A stretch of DNA of 41,706 bases from Gallibacterium melopsittaci (GTDB lineage: Bacteria > Pseudomonadota > Gammaproteobacteria > Enterobacterales > Pasteurellaceae): NCBI RefSeq assembly GCF_042433085.1, contig NZ_JBHLWA010000046.1:1-41706 (forward strand). The letters are read 5' to 3'. Shown piece by piece: positions 24,975 to 34,680 of the stretch; within the stretch, counting starts at the first letter, position 1, and every line of letters starts with the position of its first letter. The notes under the pieces were generated by a model. It had not been told where the DNA came from, ran no database searches, and was given only the letters and a program-made list of their open reading frames with translations. Position numbers and translations under genes: made by a program.

Positions 24975-26090
24975 ATGTTAAAACAATCTCCAATTCAACG
25001 TAGAAAATCTACTCGTATTTATGTTGGTAATGTACCTATTGGTGATGGTGCGCCGATTGCCGTTCAATCGATGACAAATACTCGTACCACAGATGTAGAA
25101 GCGACTGTGGCTCAAATTAAAGCGTTAGAACGAGTCGGAGCAGATATTGTTCGTGTATCTGTGCCAACAATGGATGCCGCCGAAGCCTTTAAACTAATTA
25201 AACAACAAGTGAATGTCCCGCTTGTTGCCGATATTCATTTTGATTACCGTATTGCACTCAAAGTCGCAGAATATGGCGTGGATTGCTTACGCATCAATCC
25301 AGGTAATATTGGACGTGAAGATCGTATTCGTGCGGTAGTCGATTGTGCAAGAGATAAAAATATCCCAATTCGGATTGGTGTCAATGCTGGTTCATTAGAA
25401 CGTGATCTACAAGAAAAATATGGTGAACCAACACCAGAAGCATTACTTGAATCAGCACTGCGTCATGTAGATATTCTAGATCGTTTAAACTTCGATCAGT
25501 TTAAAGTCAGCGTGAAAGCATCCGATGTTTTCTTAGCAGTAGAATCTTATCGTTTATTAGCAAAACAAATCGAACAACCGCTTCACCTTGGCATTACAGA
25601 AGCAGGTGGTGCAAGATCTGGTTCAGTAAAAAGTGCTATCGGTTTAGGTATGTTGCTTGCTGAGGGGATTGGTGATACCTTACGCGTTTCATTGGCAGCC
25701 GATCCTGTAGAAGAGATTAAAGTTGGCTTTGATATTCTTAAATCTTTGCGTATTCGTTCTCGTGGGATTAATTTTATCGCGTGCCCAACTTGCTCACGTC
25801 AAGAGTTTGATGTGATTGCGACCGTGAATGCATTAGAACAACGTCTAGAAGATATTATTACCCCAATGGATGTTTCTATTATTGGTTGTGTTGTGAATGG
25901 ACCTGGAGAAGCATTAGTTTCTGATATTGGCGTAACTGGCGGTAATAAGAAAAGTGGTTTCTATATTTCAGGTGAACGTCAAAAAGAACGTTTCGATAAT
26001 GATCAATTAATCGACCAATTAGAAGCGCAGATTCGTGCCAGAGTCAGTGCATTAGATCCAAAAAACCAAATTAAAATAGAACAGATTTAA
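24975..26090 (+). CDS. ispG: 4-hydroxy-3-methylbut-2-en-1-yl diphosphate synthase IspG
   Basis: This 371-residue [4Fe-4S] enzyme catalyses the penultimate step of the MEP isoprenoid pathway, reducing MEcPP to HMBPP. Cluster ligands C270, C273 (CPTC) and C305 (GCVVNGPGEA) fall at the same numbers as in E. coli, followed by the conserved Glu. The N-terminal TIM-barrel begins at RIYVGNVPIGDGAPIAVQSM. It starts 24 bases after rodZ and 19 bases before hisS. Confidence 0.98.
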   Translation: MLKQSPIQRRKSTRIYVGNVPIGDGAPIAVQSMTNTRTTDVEATVAQIKALERVGADIVRVSVPTMDAAEAFKLIKQQVNVPLVADIHFDYRIALKVAEYGVDCLRINPGNIGREDRIRAVVDCARDKNIPIRIGVNAGSLERDLQEKYGEPTPEALLESALRHVDILDRLNFDQFKVSVKASDVFLAVESYRLLAKQIEQPLHLGITEAGGARSGSVKSAIGLGMLLAEGIGDTLRVSLAADPVEEIKVGFDILKSLRIRSRGINFIACPTCSRQEFDVIATVNALEQRLEDIITPMDVSIIGCVVNGPGEALVSDIGVTGGNKKSGFYISGERQKERFDNDQLIDQLEAQIRARVSALDPKNQIKIEQI

Positions 26091-26109
26091 TTATTAATAG
26101 GAATAAAAC

Positions 26110-27393
26110 GTGGCAAAAACAATTCAAGCAATTCGAGGAATGAATGATTACCTCCCTAGCGATACTCCGCTATGGCAATGGGTAGAAAATAAAGTAAAAC
26201 AGCGTTTAAGTAGTTATGGCTACGCTGAAATCCGTATGCCTATTGTGGAATCCACCCCACTATTCGCACGCGCGATTGGTGAGGTAACTGATGTCGTTGA
26301 AAAGGAAATGTTTACTTTCAACGATCGTGATGAAGAGAGTTTAACGCTACGCCCAGAAGGGACTGCTGGTTGCGTACGAGCAGGTATTGAACACGGACTG
26401 CTTTATAATCAAGAACAACGTTTATGGTATATCGGACCAATGTTCCGTTATGAACGGCCACAAAAAGGGCGTTATCGCCAATTCCATCAAGTTGGAGTAG
26501 AAGTTTTTGGTATCGCTAATCCATTGATTGATGCTGAACTCATTATTATGACTGCAAAACTGTGGCAAGATTTAGGCATTGCTGATCATGTACAACTGCA
26601 ATTAAACTCTATTGGTTCTTTAGAAGCACGTAAAAATTATCGTGCTGCCTTAGTTGAATACTTACAAGGGCATTATGATGCGTTAGATGAGGATAGCAAA
26701 CGTCGTTTAACCACAAATCCTTTACGTATTTTAGATAGTAAAGATGCGAGAGTCCAAGAAGTATTAAATGATGCACCAAAATTGCACGACTATTTAGATG
26801 ATGATTCTCGCCAGCATTTCCAAACACTTTGTACTATTCTTGACCAATATGGCATCGCTTATGAAATCAACCAAAAATTGGTGCGTGGTTTGGATTACTA
26901 CAATAAAACTGTTTTTGAATGGGTAACTACTGCATTAGGTGCACAAGGCACTGTCTGTGGTGGTGGACGTTATGATGGATTAGTTGAACAACTCGGTGGT
27001 CACGCTACGCCAGCAGTTGGCTTTGCGATGGGCTTAGAACGCTTAGTATTATTAATCCAAGAAGTTGTTGCGGACCTACCTGTTAATGCTAATGTTGATA
27101 TTTACTTGGTACACCAAGGCGAAAATACCACATTACCTGCATTAAACATTGCTGATCAACTGCGTACAGCCTTTCCACACAGCAAAGTGTTACTCCATTG
27201 CAGTGGTGGTAATTTCAAAAAACAATTTAAACGAGCAGATAAATCAGGTGCAAAATTCGCTATTATTGTTGGTGAAGATGAAATTGCACAACAACAAGTT
27301 GTCATTAAAGACCTCCTAAGTGGTACTGAGCAAGTTACTGTACCGATGTCTGAAATGATTAATTATTTAACTCCATTTTACTCATCCCATTAA
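26110..27393 (+). CDS. hisS: Histidyl-tRNA synthetase
   Basis: This 427-residue class II synthetase charges tRNA-His. It has motif 2 (FRYERPQKGRYRQFHQ), the HisA motif LVRGLDYYNKTVFEW and motif 3 (GFAMGLERL). The C-terminal anticodon-binding domain covers about residues 330-425. It starts at GTG 26110, giving MAKTIQAIRGMNDYLP as in E. coli, with AGGAAT upstream. It is in the ispG-hisS-yfgM run; yfgM follows after 11 bases. Confidence 0.98.
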   Translation: MAKTIQAIRGMNDYLPSDTPLWQWVENKVKQRLSSYGYAEIRMPIVESTPLFARAIGEVTDVVEKEMFTFNDRDEESLTLRPEGTAGCVRAGIEHGLLYNQEQRLWYIGPMFRYERPQKGRYRQFHQVGVEVFGIANPLIDAELIIMTAKLWQDLGIADHVQLQLNSIGSLEARKNYRAALVEYLQGHYDALDEDSKRRLTTNPLRILDSKDARVQEVLNDAPKLHDYLDDDSRQHFQTLCTILDQYGIAYEINQKLVRGLDYYNKTVFEWVTTALGAQGTVCGGGRYDGLVEQLGGHATPAVGFAMGLERLVLLIQEVVADLPVNANVDIYLVHQGENTTLPALNIADQLRTAFPHSKVLLHCSGGNFKKQFKRADKSGAKFAIIVGEDEIAQQQVVIKDLLSGTEQVTVPMSEMINYLTPFYSSH

Positions 27394-27404
27394 GGAGCAT
27401 TATT

Positions 27405-28022
27405 GTGGCTTATACAACAAGTGATGAACAACTACAAATTGAAGAGATTAAGCAATGGTGGAAAGAAAACGGTAAGGTAATTATTCTTGCCGTGATTCTT
27501 GCTATTGCTGGTGTATTTGGTTGGCGTTATTGGCAAAGTTATCAACTCAATAAAATTCACCAATCTTCGGCAAACTTTAGCCAAATTTTAGCGGCAGCAC
27601 AAACTAATCCTAGTTTGGACAATCCGCAACTTACTCAATTTATCCAAGAAAATCCTAATAATGCTTATGCAACTTTCTTATTATTGGATAAAGCGAAAAG
27701 TTTAGTCGATGCGAAACAATGGGAACAAGCTGCAACAACATTAAATCAAGCATTATCAAATACCAAAGATTCTGCATTAACTTCATTAATTTCCTTACGT
27801 CTTGCTAGTGTACAAACTCAGTTAAAACAATTTGATACTGCATTAGCCACACTTGGCAAAGTATCTGAACAAGCATGGCAAGGACGTAAATCTATGTTAA
27901 TGGGTGAAATTTATGTTGCTATGGGTAAAAAAGATGATGCCAAAAAAGCCTTTGAAACTGCACTTACGACCGCTAATCCGTTGGAAGCACAATGGCTACA
28001 AGTTCAGTTGAATAATTTATAA
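27405..28022 (+). CDS. yfgM: Periplasmic TPR chaperone-like protein YfgM
   Basis: This 205-residue protein has a short cytoplasmic N-terminus, one membrane helix (about residues 24-42) and periplasmic TPR-like helices. E. coli YfgM binds PpiD next to SecYEG and assists folding of exported proteins. The start is GTG 27405 with a strong AAGGAG upstream. It is the last gene of the cluster. In E. coli bamB follows yfgM; here the operon ends at the hairpin 28077-28112. Confidence 0.92.
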   Translation: MAYTTSDEQLQIEEIKQWWKENGKVIILAVILAIAGVFGWRYWQSYQLNKIHQSSANFSQILAAAQTNPSLDNPQLTQFIQENPNNAYATFLLLDKAKSLVDAKQWEQAATTLNQALSNTKDSALTSLISLRLASVQTQLKQFDTALATLGKVSEQAWQGRKSMLMGEIYVAMGKKDDAKKAFETALTTANPLEAQWLQVQLNNL

Positions 28023-28076
28023 TTAAGGCTCTTTTTAAGTTAATTGATTATATTATTTTTTATCTAACCAACTGAT

Positions 28077-28112
28077 AAACCTACGATTTTCATATCGTAG
28101 GTTTTATTTTTT
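28077..28112 (+). terminator. Terminator of the rlmN-yfgM cluster
   Basis: AAACCTACGAT (28077-28087) pairs perfectly with ATCGTAGGTTT (28094-28104) around a 6-base loop, then ATTTTTT. It touches the 3' end of convergent pdxT and may serve both strands, though the minus-strand T run is short. Confidence 0.9.
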
Positions 28113-28701
28113 AATCTCCCGCTACCATAGCAAGAAAAAGCTGCATAATTCTATTATCTTGGCTCAATTCTGGGTGAAATGAGCAAGCTAATAATTTTTC
28201 TTGTTTCACCAAAACAGGATGATTATCCACTTCAGCTAATACTGCCACTTTCTTGGATAAAATAGAATGAACATAAGGTGCCCGAATAAAAATTGCAGGA
28301 AAAGTCCCCTGTAAACCTTGCACATTAATATCGCTTTGAAAACTATCTACTTGTCGTCCGAAAGCATTACGCTGTACAGCAATATCCATCAATGACAGAT
28401 ATATATTCTCCTCACCTACGATTTCTTTCGCCAATAAAATCATTCCAGCACAAGTTGCAAAAATTGCTTTTCCTTGTTTAGCAAATTGCTTAATGGCTTC
28501 GATAAAACCATATTCATACATCAATTTTCCAATTGTTGTACTCTCTCCACCGGGCAAAATTAAACCATCTAACATTGCTAAATCAGCAACTTTTTTCACA
28601 ACAATCGCTTCTACACCTAATGATTGTAATTGTTCAATATGCTCACTTACTGCACCTTGTAATGCAAGTACCCCTACTTTGTAACCTGTATAATGTTGCA
28701 T
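28111..28701 (-). CDS. pdxT: PLP synthase glutaminase subunit PdxT
   Basis: This 196-residue class I glutaminase supplies ammonia to PdxS. The nucleophile is Cys84 in FATCAGMILLA. The His-Glu pair lies in SFHPELSQD near the C-terminus, and the PGGEST oxyanion motif is at residues 50-55. The start is the only Met before the KVGVLALQGAV segment. It follows pdxS after three bases. The ribosome site is weak, so translational coupling is likely. Confidence 0.97.
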   Translation of the reverse strand: MQHYTGYKVGVLALQGAVSEHIEQLQSLGVEAIVVKKVADLAMLDGLILPGGESTTIGKLMYEYGFIEAIKQFAKQGKAIFATCAGMILLAKEIVGEENIYLSLMDIAVQRNAFGRQVDSFQSDINVQGLQGTFPAIFIRAPYVHSILSKKVAVLAEVDNHPVLVKQEKLLACSFHPELSQDNRIMQLFLAMVAGD

Positions 28702-28704
28702 TAT

Positions 28705-29592
28705 TTACCAACCTCGTTCTTGCATTCTCTCTTCTATGCTCAATTTTGCAATATCAATACCTTTCATTGCTTCACCTAAGTCTTCTGATAACCGTGCAAT
28801 GAGATCATAATCTTGGTAATAAGTTGTAGCTTGCACAATAGCACATGCAAATTTTTCAGGATTCTCTGATTTGAAAATACCTGATCCGACAAATACTCCG
28901 TCTGCCCCTAACTCCATCATCAATGCAGCATCAGCTGGTGTTGCCACACCTCCTGCAGCAAAATTAACCACAGGTAAACGGCCAAGCTGCTTAATCTGTA
29001 CAAGTAGTTCATAAGGAGCACCAAGCAGTTTTGCTTCGGTCATTAACTCATCATTATTCATTGCAACTACTTTTCGTACTTGAGCATTAACTTTACGAAT
29101 GTGACGCACTGCTTCCACAATATTTCCCGTTCCTGGTTCACCTTTAGTGCGTAACATTGCTGCTCCCTCACCAATTCGGCGTAATGCCTCACCTAAATCA
29201 CGACATCCACAAACAAAAGGCACAGTATATTGGCTTTTTAATAAATGAAATTCTTCATCAGCAGGAGTCAGTACTTCACTTTCATCAATATAATCAACTC
29301 CCATTGTCTCCAATACTCTGGCTTCAGTGATATGCCCAATTCTAGCTTTAGCCATCACAGGAATAGACACCGCATTCATCACTTCTTTCACAATTTTTGG
29401 ATTTGCCATACGTGCTACCCCACCAGCGGCTCGGATATCTGAAGGCACACGTTCTAGCGCCATTACAGCTACTGCACCAGCTGCTTCCGCAATACGTGCT
29501 TGTTCAGCATTAACCACATCCATAATCACGCCACCTTTTTGCATTTGAGCCATACCACGTTTTACAACATCACTTCCAACAATTTTATTCAT
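28705..29592 (-). CDS. pdxS: PLP synthase subunit PdxS
   Basis: This 295-residue TIM-barrel enzyme makes PLP from ribose 5-phosphate, glyceraldehyde 3-phosphate and ammonia, in a 12+12 complex with PdxT. The substrate lysine lies in VMAKARIGH and the second lysine in LRTKGEPGTGN. A GGAGTAAC ribosome site precedes the ATG. This DXP-independent route replaces the PdxA/PdxJ route of E. coli. It is divergent from pdxR, whose product probably activates it when PLP is low. Confidence 0.98.
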   Translation of the reverse strand: MNKIVGSDVVKRGMAQMQKGGVIMDVVNAEQARIAEAAGAVAVMALERVPSDIRAAGGVARMANPKIVKEVMNAVSIPVMAKARIGHITEARVLETMGVDYIDESEVLTPADEEFHLLKSQYTVPFVCGCRDLGEALRRIGEGAAMLRTKGEPGTGNIVEAVRHIRKVNAQVRKVVAMNNDELMTEAKLLGAPYELLVQIKQLGRLPVVNFAAGGVATPADAALMMELGADGVFVGSGIFKSENPEKFACAIVQATTYYQDYDLIARLSEDLGEAMKGIDIAKLSIEERMQERGW

Positions 29593-29631
29593 TTTGTTAC
29601 TCCATATAGACTGAATTTGTATTAAATTGAA

Positions 29632-29659
29632 TTACTATTCTTACTTTTTTAGGTATGAT
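29632..29659 (+). promoter_or_regulatory. Possible pdxR promoter in the pdxS-pdxR divergent region
   Basis: TTACTA (29632-29637), 16-base spacer, TATGAT (29654-29659). The 114-base divergent region is AT-rich. I could not single out PdxR-binding repeats. Confidence 0.3.
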
Positions 29660-29706
29660 TAAAAGGGTCAGTTTTCATCTATTTAACCAGATCAGATTTT
29701 ATTTTT

Positions 29707-31125
29707 ATGAATGAAATGAACTTAAAACTTGATAAGCAGCTTGATTTACCTCTGTATTTACAACTTTATCAACAGATAAAACAAGAAATTATCGCTGGTC
29801 GTATACCACTAGGCGAAAAATTGCCATCAAAGCGACAATTATCAAAATGGCTTGCAATTAGCTTAAACACGGTCGAATCAGCTTACGCACAATTACAAGC
29901 AGAAGGTTATATCCAATCTAATCCTCGTACTCGCTCTCAAGTTAGTTTTGATATTCAACAGACGATTCAAAATATTCCCATACTGACGCCTGAAACGGAA
30001 AGCAACGCCACCAAACATTATCAATTTGATTTTAATCCTAATTATATTGACACTGACTTTTTTCCAATTAATTTATGGAAAAAACAGCTGCGACAATTAA
30101 ATAATCAGCAATTACAACAGTTACTTTGTCATGGTGAGAAACAAGGAGAAAATATTTTACGAGAACAAATACGGAAATATCTGTATTCTGCTCGTGGTGT
30201 ACAATGCAAAACAGAACAGATTATTATTGTAGCGGGGATTGAGATAGCAATGATGCAGCTTTGCTGGCTCTTCAATCAACTAGAGGATAATAAGCCCTTT
30301 ACATATGCTATGGAACAATATGGTTATACCGCTGTTGAACGACTGCTTACTATTAATCAAAAACATATTGTTAAACTACCACTCTTAACTACATCCCAAA
30401 AAATAGATCTTAATTTACTCGAACAATATGCAGTAAATATTCTGTATGCTACCCCATCACATCAATATCCTTATGCCAGTGTTCTTTCAATTAATGAACG
30501 TTATCAATTACTTGAATGGGCCAATAAGCAAAGTGATCGCTATATTATTGAAGACGATTATGACAGTGAATTTCGTTATCAAGGCCGACCAATCCCTGCA
30601 TTACAAGGATTAGATCATCAAGGAAAAGTAATTTATTTAGGCTCTTTTTCTAAAGTATTAATGCCCTCGTTACGTTTAAGTTTTATAGTATTACCACAAC
30701 AATTACTTCGCCATTACCAACAAATATGTGGACAATTTAATTGTTCTGTTCCCCGAATTAATCAACATATTGTTGCAAACTTTATGCAATCAGGTAGATT
30801 TGAACGCCATATCCAACGAATGCGTACACATTACCGAAAAAAAATGGAGTTACTCTGTCATTTATTACAAGCCTACTCACAAGATGTACGCTACTATGGT
30901 GCACAATCAGGATTTTATTTACTAATCGAACTTTATAAAGAAACAAGAACATTAGAAGAATTAGAAAAACTTGCAGAACAAGCAAGTATCAAAGTTTATC
31001 CTATTCAGAACCTACAACAAAAACGCCTTTTTTCTCTAGGGTTTGGTAACTTACATCTCACAGAACTTAAATATGCTATCCCTAAGTTGATGCAAATATG
31101 GCATTACACACCAATTTTCTGTTAA
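29707..31125 (+). CDS. pdxR: MocR-family transcriptional regulator PdxR
   Basis: This 472-residue regulator has an N-terminal GntR-type winged helix (about residues 12-75, LPLYLQLYQQIKQEIIAGRI) and a C-terminal fold-type I aminotransferase domain. The domain contains an YIIEDDYDSEFRY motif and the PLP-binding Lys316 in GSFSKVL. PdxR proteins sense PLP through this domain and control a divergent pdxST operon, exactly the arrangement here. The start lacks a good ribosome site; an ATG at 29716 is an alternative. Target and direction of regulation are inferred from relatives. Confidence 0.92.
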   Translation: MNEMNLKLDKQLDLPLYLQLYQQIKQEIIAGRIPLGEKLPSKRQLSKWLAISLNTVESAYAQLQAEGYIQSNPRTRSQVSFDIQQTIQNIPILTPETESNATKHYQFDFNPNYIDTDFFPINLWKKQLRQLNNQQLQQLLCHGEKQGENILREQIRKYLYSARGVQCKTEQIIIVAGIEIAMMQLCWLFNQLEDNKPFTYAMEQYGYTAVERLLTINQKHIVKLPLLTTSQKIDLNLLEQYAVNILYATPSHQYPYASVLSINERYQLLEWANKQSDRYIIEDDYDSEFRYQGRPIPALQGLDHQGKVIYLGSFSKVLMPSLRLSFIVLPQQLLRHYQQICGQFNCSVPRINQHIVANFMQSGRFERHIQRMRTHYRKKMELLCHLLQAYSQDVRYYGAQSGFYLLIELYKETRTLEELEKLAEQASIKVYPIQNLQQKRLFSLGFGNLHLTELKYAIPKLMQIWHYTPIFC

Positions 31126-31157
31126 CCCCAAAATAAAACTGTGGGAATTTAACAGAA
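31117..31157. repeat. Inverted repeat at the convergent pdxR/uhpC ends
   Basis: TTCTGTTAA (31117-31125) pairs with TTAACAGAA (31149-31157), with inner C and G runs. It includes the pdxR stop codon. No U-tract follows, so it is at most a weak terminator or mRNA 3'-end structure. Confidence 0.5.
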
Positions 31158-31167
31158 GTTATTGATA

Positions 31168-31186
31168 TAAATTGATTATCATTAAT
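31168..31186. promoter_or_regulatory. Fur box-like sequence after uhpC and pdxR
   Basis: TAAATTGATTATCATTAAT matches 13 of 19 bases of the Fur consensus, but it lies between two convergent gene ends where no promoter is apparent. AT-rich chance match is likely. Confidence 0.25.
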
Positions 31187-32458
31187 TTAATTCTGCAATC
31201 TCAAAAATGGTAACAACAATAAGGCGATAACCGAGGCGGAGCAGGTAATAACAATAAAGAAACCATTCCAATGGAAATGTTGCATAATTAATGCTAATGG
31301 ATAACCTGCTAATGCTGCACCTAGATAAGCAAACAATCCCACAAAGCCTGTCGCCGTTCCTGCCATTTTTTTATGTGAACATTCTGCGGCAGCCATTCCA
31401 ATTAACATCTGAGGGCCAAACACAAAAAAGCCTATCGCAAAAAATACCGCTCCTTGTAAGATAACTTTATCCTGTGACATCACCCATAAAGCTAAAATAG
31501 AACAGAAAATACCGATTGCAAATAACAATGCCATTGGACCTCGATTACTGGAAAATAACCTATCTGATCCCCAACCAGCAACTAGCGAACCTACAAAGCC
31601 GCCTACTTCAAAGAGAGAAAGAATACTATTTGCTAATACAATATCGTAATGATATTTCTCAGTTAAATAGATATTGCCCCAGTCATTAATCGCTGTGCGG
31701 ACAATATAAACTAAGGTATAACTTAATGCTAACAACCAAATATACTTATTAAAAAAAACATATCGTTGTAAAATTTCTCGCCAACTTAATGTTGCACCCT
31801 CTCTCTCTTGAGCAAGTTCTAGTTGATCTTGACGCCATTGCCCAACACTAGGCAAGCCCATTGATTCTGGCGTTCCTCGTAAACGTAACAATAATAATAA
31901 TCCAATGACTATCGCACTGATCCCAGCAAAAATAAAACCATGCCGCCAACTATAATGTAAAGTTAAATAGCCGATAATTAACGGGATTAACGCCCCACCT
32001 ACATTGTGGGCTGTATTCCAAAGCGACCACCATAATCCCCGTTCAGTCCGTGAATACCAAGTAGTTAACAATTTAGAACAAGCTGGCCAGCCCCATCCTT
32101 GAAACCACGCATTTAATATCCATAACGTCATAAACATAAATAATGAGCTGGATAAACCAAAAACGATATTAGTTACACCTGTTAGCATTAATCCAATTGC
32201 CATAAAATAACGAGGATTAGATCGATCTGAAAATACACCAGAACAAAATTTAGAAATCCCATAAGTGATATAAAATAAAGTTGTCATTAATCCAATATCA
32301 CTTTTATCAATTCCTAAATCAGTAATTAGTGCTGGTACAGCATAATTAAAGCTTTTTCGCGTGAAGTAAAAGCCTGCATACCCAATATACATCGCCAACA
32401 TTAAATGAATACGCCAATAATGGTATAGCTGATCTTGCTGATTATCTTTCACAAACAT
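31187..32458 (-). CDS. uhpC: Membrane sensor UhpC (glucose-6-phosphate sensing, MFS fold)
   Basis: This 423-residue protein has twelve predicted membrane helices of the organophosphate:phosphate antiporter family, including YIGYAGFYFTRKSFNY and GWGWPACSKLLTTWYSR. In E. coli UhpC is a transporter homologue that senses external glucose 6-phosphate and activates the UhpB kinase. It sits two bases after uhpB in uhpABC, which supports the sensor assignment over a second transporter. It is shorter than, and clearly diverged from, the UhpT at 34681. Confidence 0.92.
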   Translation of the reverse strand: MFVKDNQQDQLYHYWRIHLMLAMYIGYAGFYFTRKSFNYAVPALITDLGIDKSDIGLMTTLFYITYGISKFCSGVFSDRSNPRYFMAIGLMLTGVTNIVFGLSSSLFMFMTLWILNAWFQGWGWPACSKLLTTWYSRTERGLWWSLWNTAHNVGGALIPLIIGYLTLHYSWRHGFIFAGISAIVIGLLLLLRLRGTPESMGLPSVGQWRQDQLELAQEREGATLSWREILQRYVFFNKYIWLLALSYTLVYIVRTAINDWGNIYLTEKYHYDIVLANSILSLFEVGGFVGSLVAGWGSDRLFSSNRGPMALLFAIGIFCSILALWVMSQDKVILQGAVFFAIGFFVFGPQMLIGMAAAECSHKKMAGTATGFVGLFAYLGAALAGYPLALIMQHFHWNGFFIVITCSASVIALLLLPFLRLQN

Positions 32459-32460
32459 AA

Positions 32461-33969
32461 TTAGACTCTTGGTAGGATTACTTTAATTGTTGTACCTTGC
32501 AGCTCAACATTTTGTTTTTGCATAATAGATGTAAGCGTAAACTCTCCACCTAACATACTCACTCGTTCTTGCATACCTCGAATACCAAATCCTGTATCTG
32601 CAATAATACTTTTATCAAAACCAATACCATTATCTTGAATAATCAAGGTAATGTTTTCACTAATTATCATTTGAATTGATACCTGAGTCGCTTGAGAATA
32701 TTTAACAATATTCGTCAAACTCTCTTGGCATAGTCGATAAAGGGTAATTTCCAACACATGGTCTAAGGTAATTTTTTCTGTATTTTGCCAATGAAACTTC
32801 ACTGTAATACCATGACTTATAAAGTCTAATTCAGTAAATAGATTTTGAATTGCTTGCTGTAAATCCAAATCATCTAATAAACGAGGACGAATACGATTCA
32901 ATAATCCTTTCATCGTGTCATAAATATTTAACGAAAGTTGTTCAATAATATTGGCTATTCTTTCTTGTGGTAATGAGTGACTAATCTTTTTTAAAATATT
33001 AGCTTGTGTACGAATTGCAGTAATATTTTGTCCAATTTCATCATGTAATTCTCGAGAAATATCTTTCCGAATTGCCTCTTCAGCATTAATTAATTGTCGA
33101 GTTAAATATTTATTTTTCACTAATTCAAGAGATAAGCTGTGGTTAAGATCACGTTGATGCTGAATACCTAATCCTAAAAAAATACCTGTTATCGTTTGAG
33201 CAGATAAAGTTAATAATAAATCCGTAATTTCTGAATTTGAAAAGCTATGTGCTGTTCCCATTAACGCAATACTATTTAAAAGTGTGCCTAATAATGCTCC
33301 CTGCCAGCCATACTGAAAAGCTAACAGGATAATTGGAATTGATAGATAGAACAAAGCAAAACGATTAAAACTTTCTGGCAATGCTGTTTGAATTAAAATA
33401 TTTAATATAAAGAGAAAAATATAAATAAAAATATGTTTACTTCTTAGAATCACTGGCTTGTTCACTAATGCCGCTGTTAATGGCAACCAATGCGTTCCAA
33501 AGAGAAAACTACTAATGAGATAACAAGCTGGAATTAATAAAACTCCAGCTGAAAAACTAATTAAAAAAGTAAAATAGAAAGGTTCTGTAAAAAGTAATAA
33601 TCCATTAAGTCCACTTAATCCAATAATCAAGCCTAACTGTAATAATAATCGCCTAAACTCGCTGCCAACATAATATTTGTGAAATAACATTAAAATAGGC
33701 AAACTTATTATGCTTAGCAACACCACAGTAAAATAATTGTTCTCTGGATAAGCAAATATTAGTAGTAATAAAACACTATACTCTGCTAAATAAACTGCAC
33801 TCCAATATCGCTGTACACTATGAATTAAAATTCCTACACGTAATGCAAATGGGAAAAATAAAAAAGCCATAAGAGAATTATCGAGAAAATAATCCGAAAT
33901 TACCCACATACAAAAGTAAGTACAGACAATTAAGAACCAACTATAAATAAGCGTAAACAGCGTTTTCAT
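32461..33969 (-). CDS. uhpB: Sensor histidine kinase UhpB
   Basis: This 502-residue kinase has about eight hydrophobic segments in the first 290 residues (MASE1-like membrane region). A HisKA_3 dimerisation domain follows with phospho-accepting His309 in ISRELHDEIGQN, then an HATPase domain with DNGIGFD and GFGIRGMQERV. Signals from UhpC at the membrane drive phosphorylation of UhpA. I used the ATG at 33969, four bases after the uhpA stop, because the longer in-frame start lies inside uhpA and relatives start here (E. coli 500 residues). Confidence 0.95.
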   Translation of the reverse strand: MKTLFTLIYSWFLIVCTYFCMWVISDYFLDNSLMAFLFFPFALRVGILIHSVQRYWSAVYLAEYSVLLLLIFAYPENNYFTVVLLSIISLPILMLFHKYYVGSEFRRLLLQLGLIIGLSGLNGLLLFTEPFYFTFLISFSAGVLLIPACYLISSFLFGTHWLPLTAALVNKPVILRSKHIFIYIFLFILNILIQTALPESFNRFALFYLSIPIILLAFQYGWQGALLGTLLNSIALMGTAHSFSNSEITDLLLTLSAQTITGIFLGLGIQHQRDLNHSLSLELVKNKYLTRQLINAEEAIRKDISRELHDEIGQNITAIRTQANILKKISHSLPQERIANIIEQLSLNIYDTMKGLLNRIRPRLLDDLDLQQAIQNLFTELDFISHGITVKFHWQNTEKITLDHVLEITLYRLCQESLTNIVKYSQATQVSIQMIISENITLIIQDNGIGFDKSIIADTGFGIRGMQERVSMLGGEFTLTSIMQKQNVELQGTTIKVILPRV

Positions 33970-33973
33970 TAGA

Positions 33974-34579
33974 TTAAATTGCTTGTTGATTAAATAAATT
34001 GACCAGTTCCACATTATTTTTCACATTTAATTTGCTCATCGCATTTGCTCGATGAACATGAACTGTCTTAAAACTTAAATTTAGTTTTTCAGCGATTTCT
34101 TTAGCATCTAATCCTGATACTAATAATTCACAGATTTCACGTTCTCTTTTCGTCAATTCAAATACATTATTTTGTTTTTTAGGCGTAACTAACTTTAAGG
34201 TTAATTCAGGCATTAAATAAACCCCACCGGCATAAACCGTTCTCACCGCTTGGATTAATTCTTCTGGACTACAACGTTTACTTAAATACCCTTTTGCTCC
34301 TAGTTCTAAGGCCTTTTTCACAATGACATCTGAATCATTCACACTCAACATAATACAATGGATTGTTGAAGGAATATCTTTCAATAATTCAAGACCACTT
34401 TCGTCAGGCATTGAAATATCAATAATACAAACTTGAGGCTTTAAACGAGGTAACCCTAAACGAGTTTCTTTGACCGAACCAAATTCACCTATAACTTCAA
34501 TATCTGATTCAAGAGATAATAATTGCGCAAATCCAGAACGAACAATAATATGATCATCGACCAACACAACACTTATCAT
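33974..34579 (-). CDS. uhpA: Response regulator UhpA
   Basis: This 201-residue NarL/FixJ-type regulator has a receiver domain with acidic pair D8-D9 and phosphorylation site D54 (IIDISMPDESG). The conserved Lys lies in GAKGYLSKRCSPEEL. A LuxR-type helix-turn-helix follows (LTKREREICELLVSGLDAKE). It activates uhpT transcription. A GAGAGAAAC ribosome site precedes the ATG. It is the first gene of uhpABC. A terminator separates it from uhpT upstream, so a promoter is expected in 34580-34622. Confidence 0.95.
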   Translation of the reverse strand: MISVVLVDDHIIVRSGFAQLLSLESDIEVIGEFGSVKETRLGLPRLKPQVCIIDISMPDESGLELLKDIPSTIHCIMLSVNDSDVIVKKALELGAKGYLSKRCSPEELIQAVRTVYAGGVYLMPELTLKLVTPKKQNNVFELTKREREICELLVSGLDAKEIAEKLNLSFKTVHVHRANAMSKLNVKNNVELVNLFNQQAI

Positions 34580-34622
34580 AAGTTTCTCTCACATTGATAA
34601 AAAGGCCTTATTCTACACTAGG

Positions 34623-34658
34623 ATAAAAAATATGCGGTAACTAATTTCACCGCATATT
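34623..34658 (-). terminator. Terminator of uhpT
   Basis: AATATGCGGT (34629-34638) pairs perfectly with ACCGCATATT (34649-34658) around a 10-base loop. On the minus strand it ends in a run of six Ts and lies 22 bases after the uhpT stop. Confidence 0.9.
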
Positions 34659-34680
34659 AGAAGATATGAACGTTTTATTT

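Noticed and set aside
28705..29592. Plus-strand frames opposite pdxS and pdxT
   Set aside because: Shadows of highly conserved genes, with no start signals.
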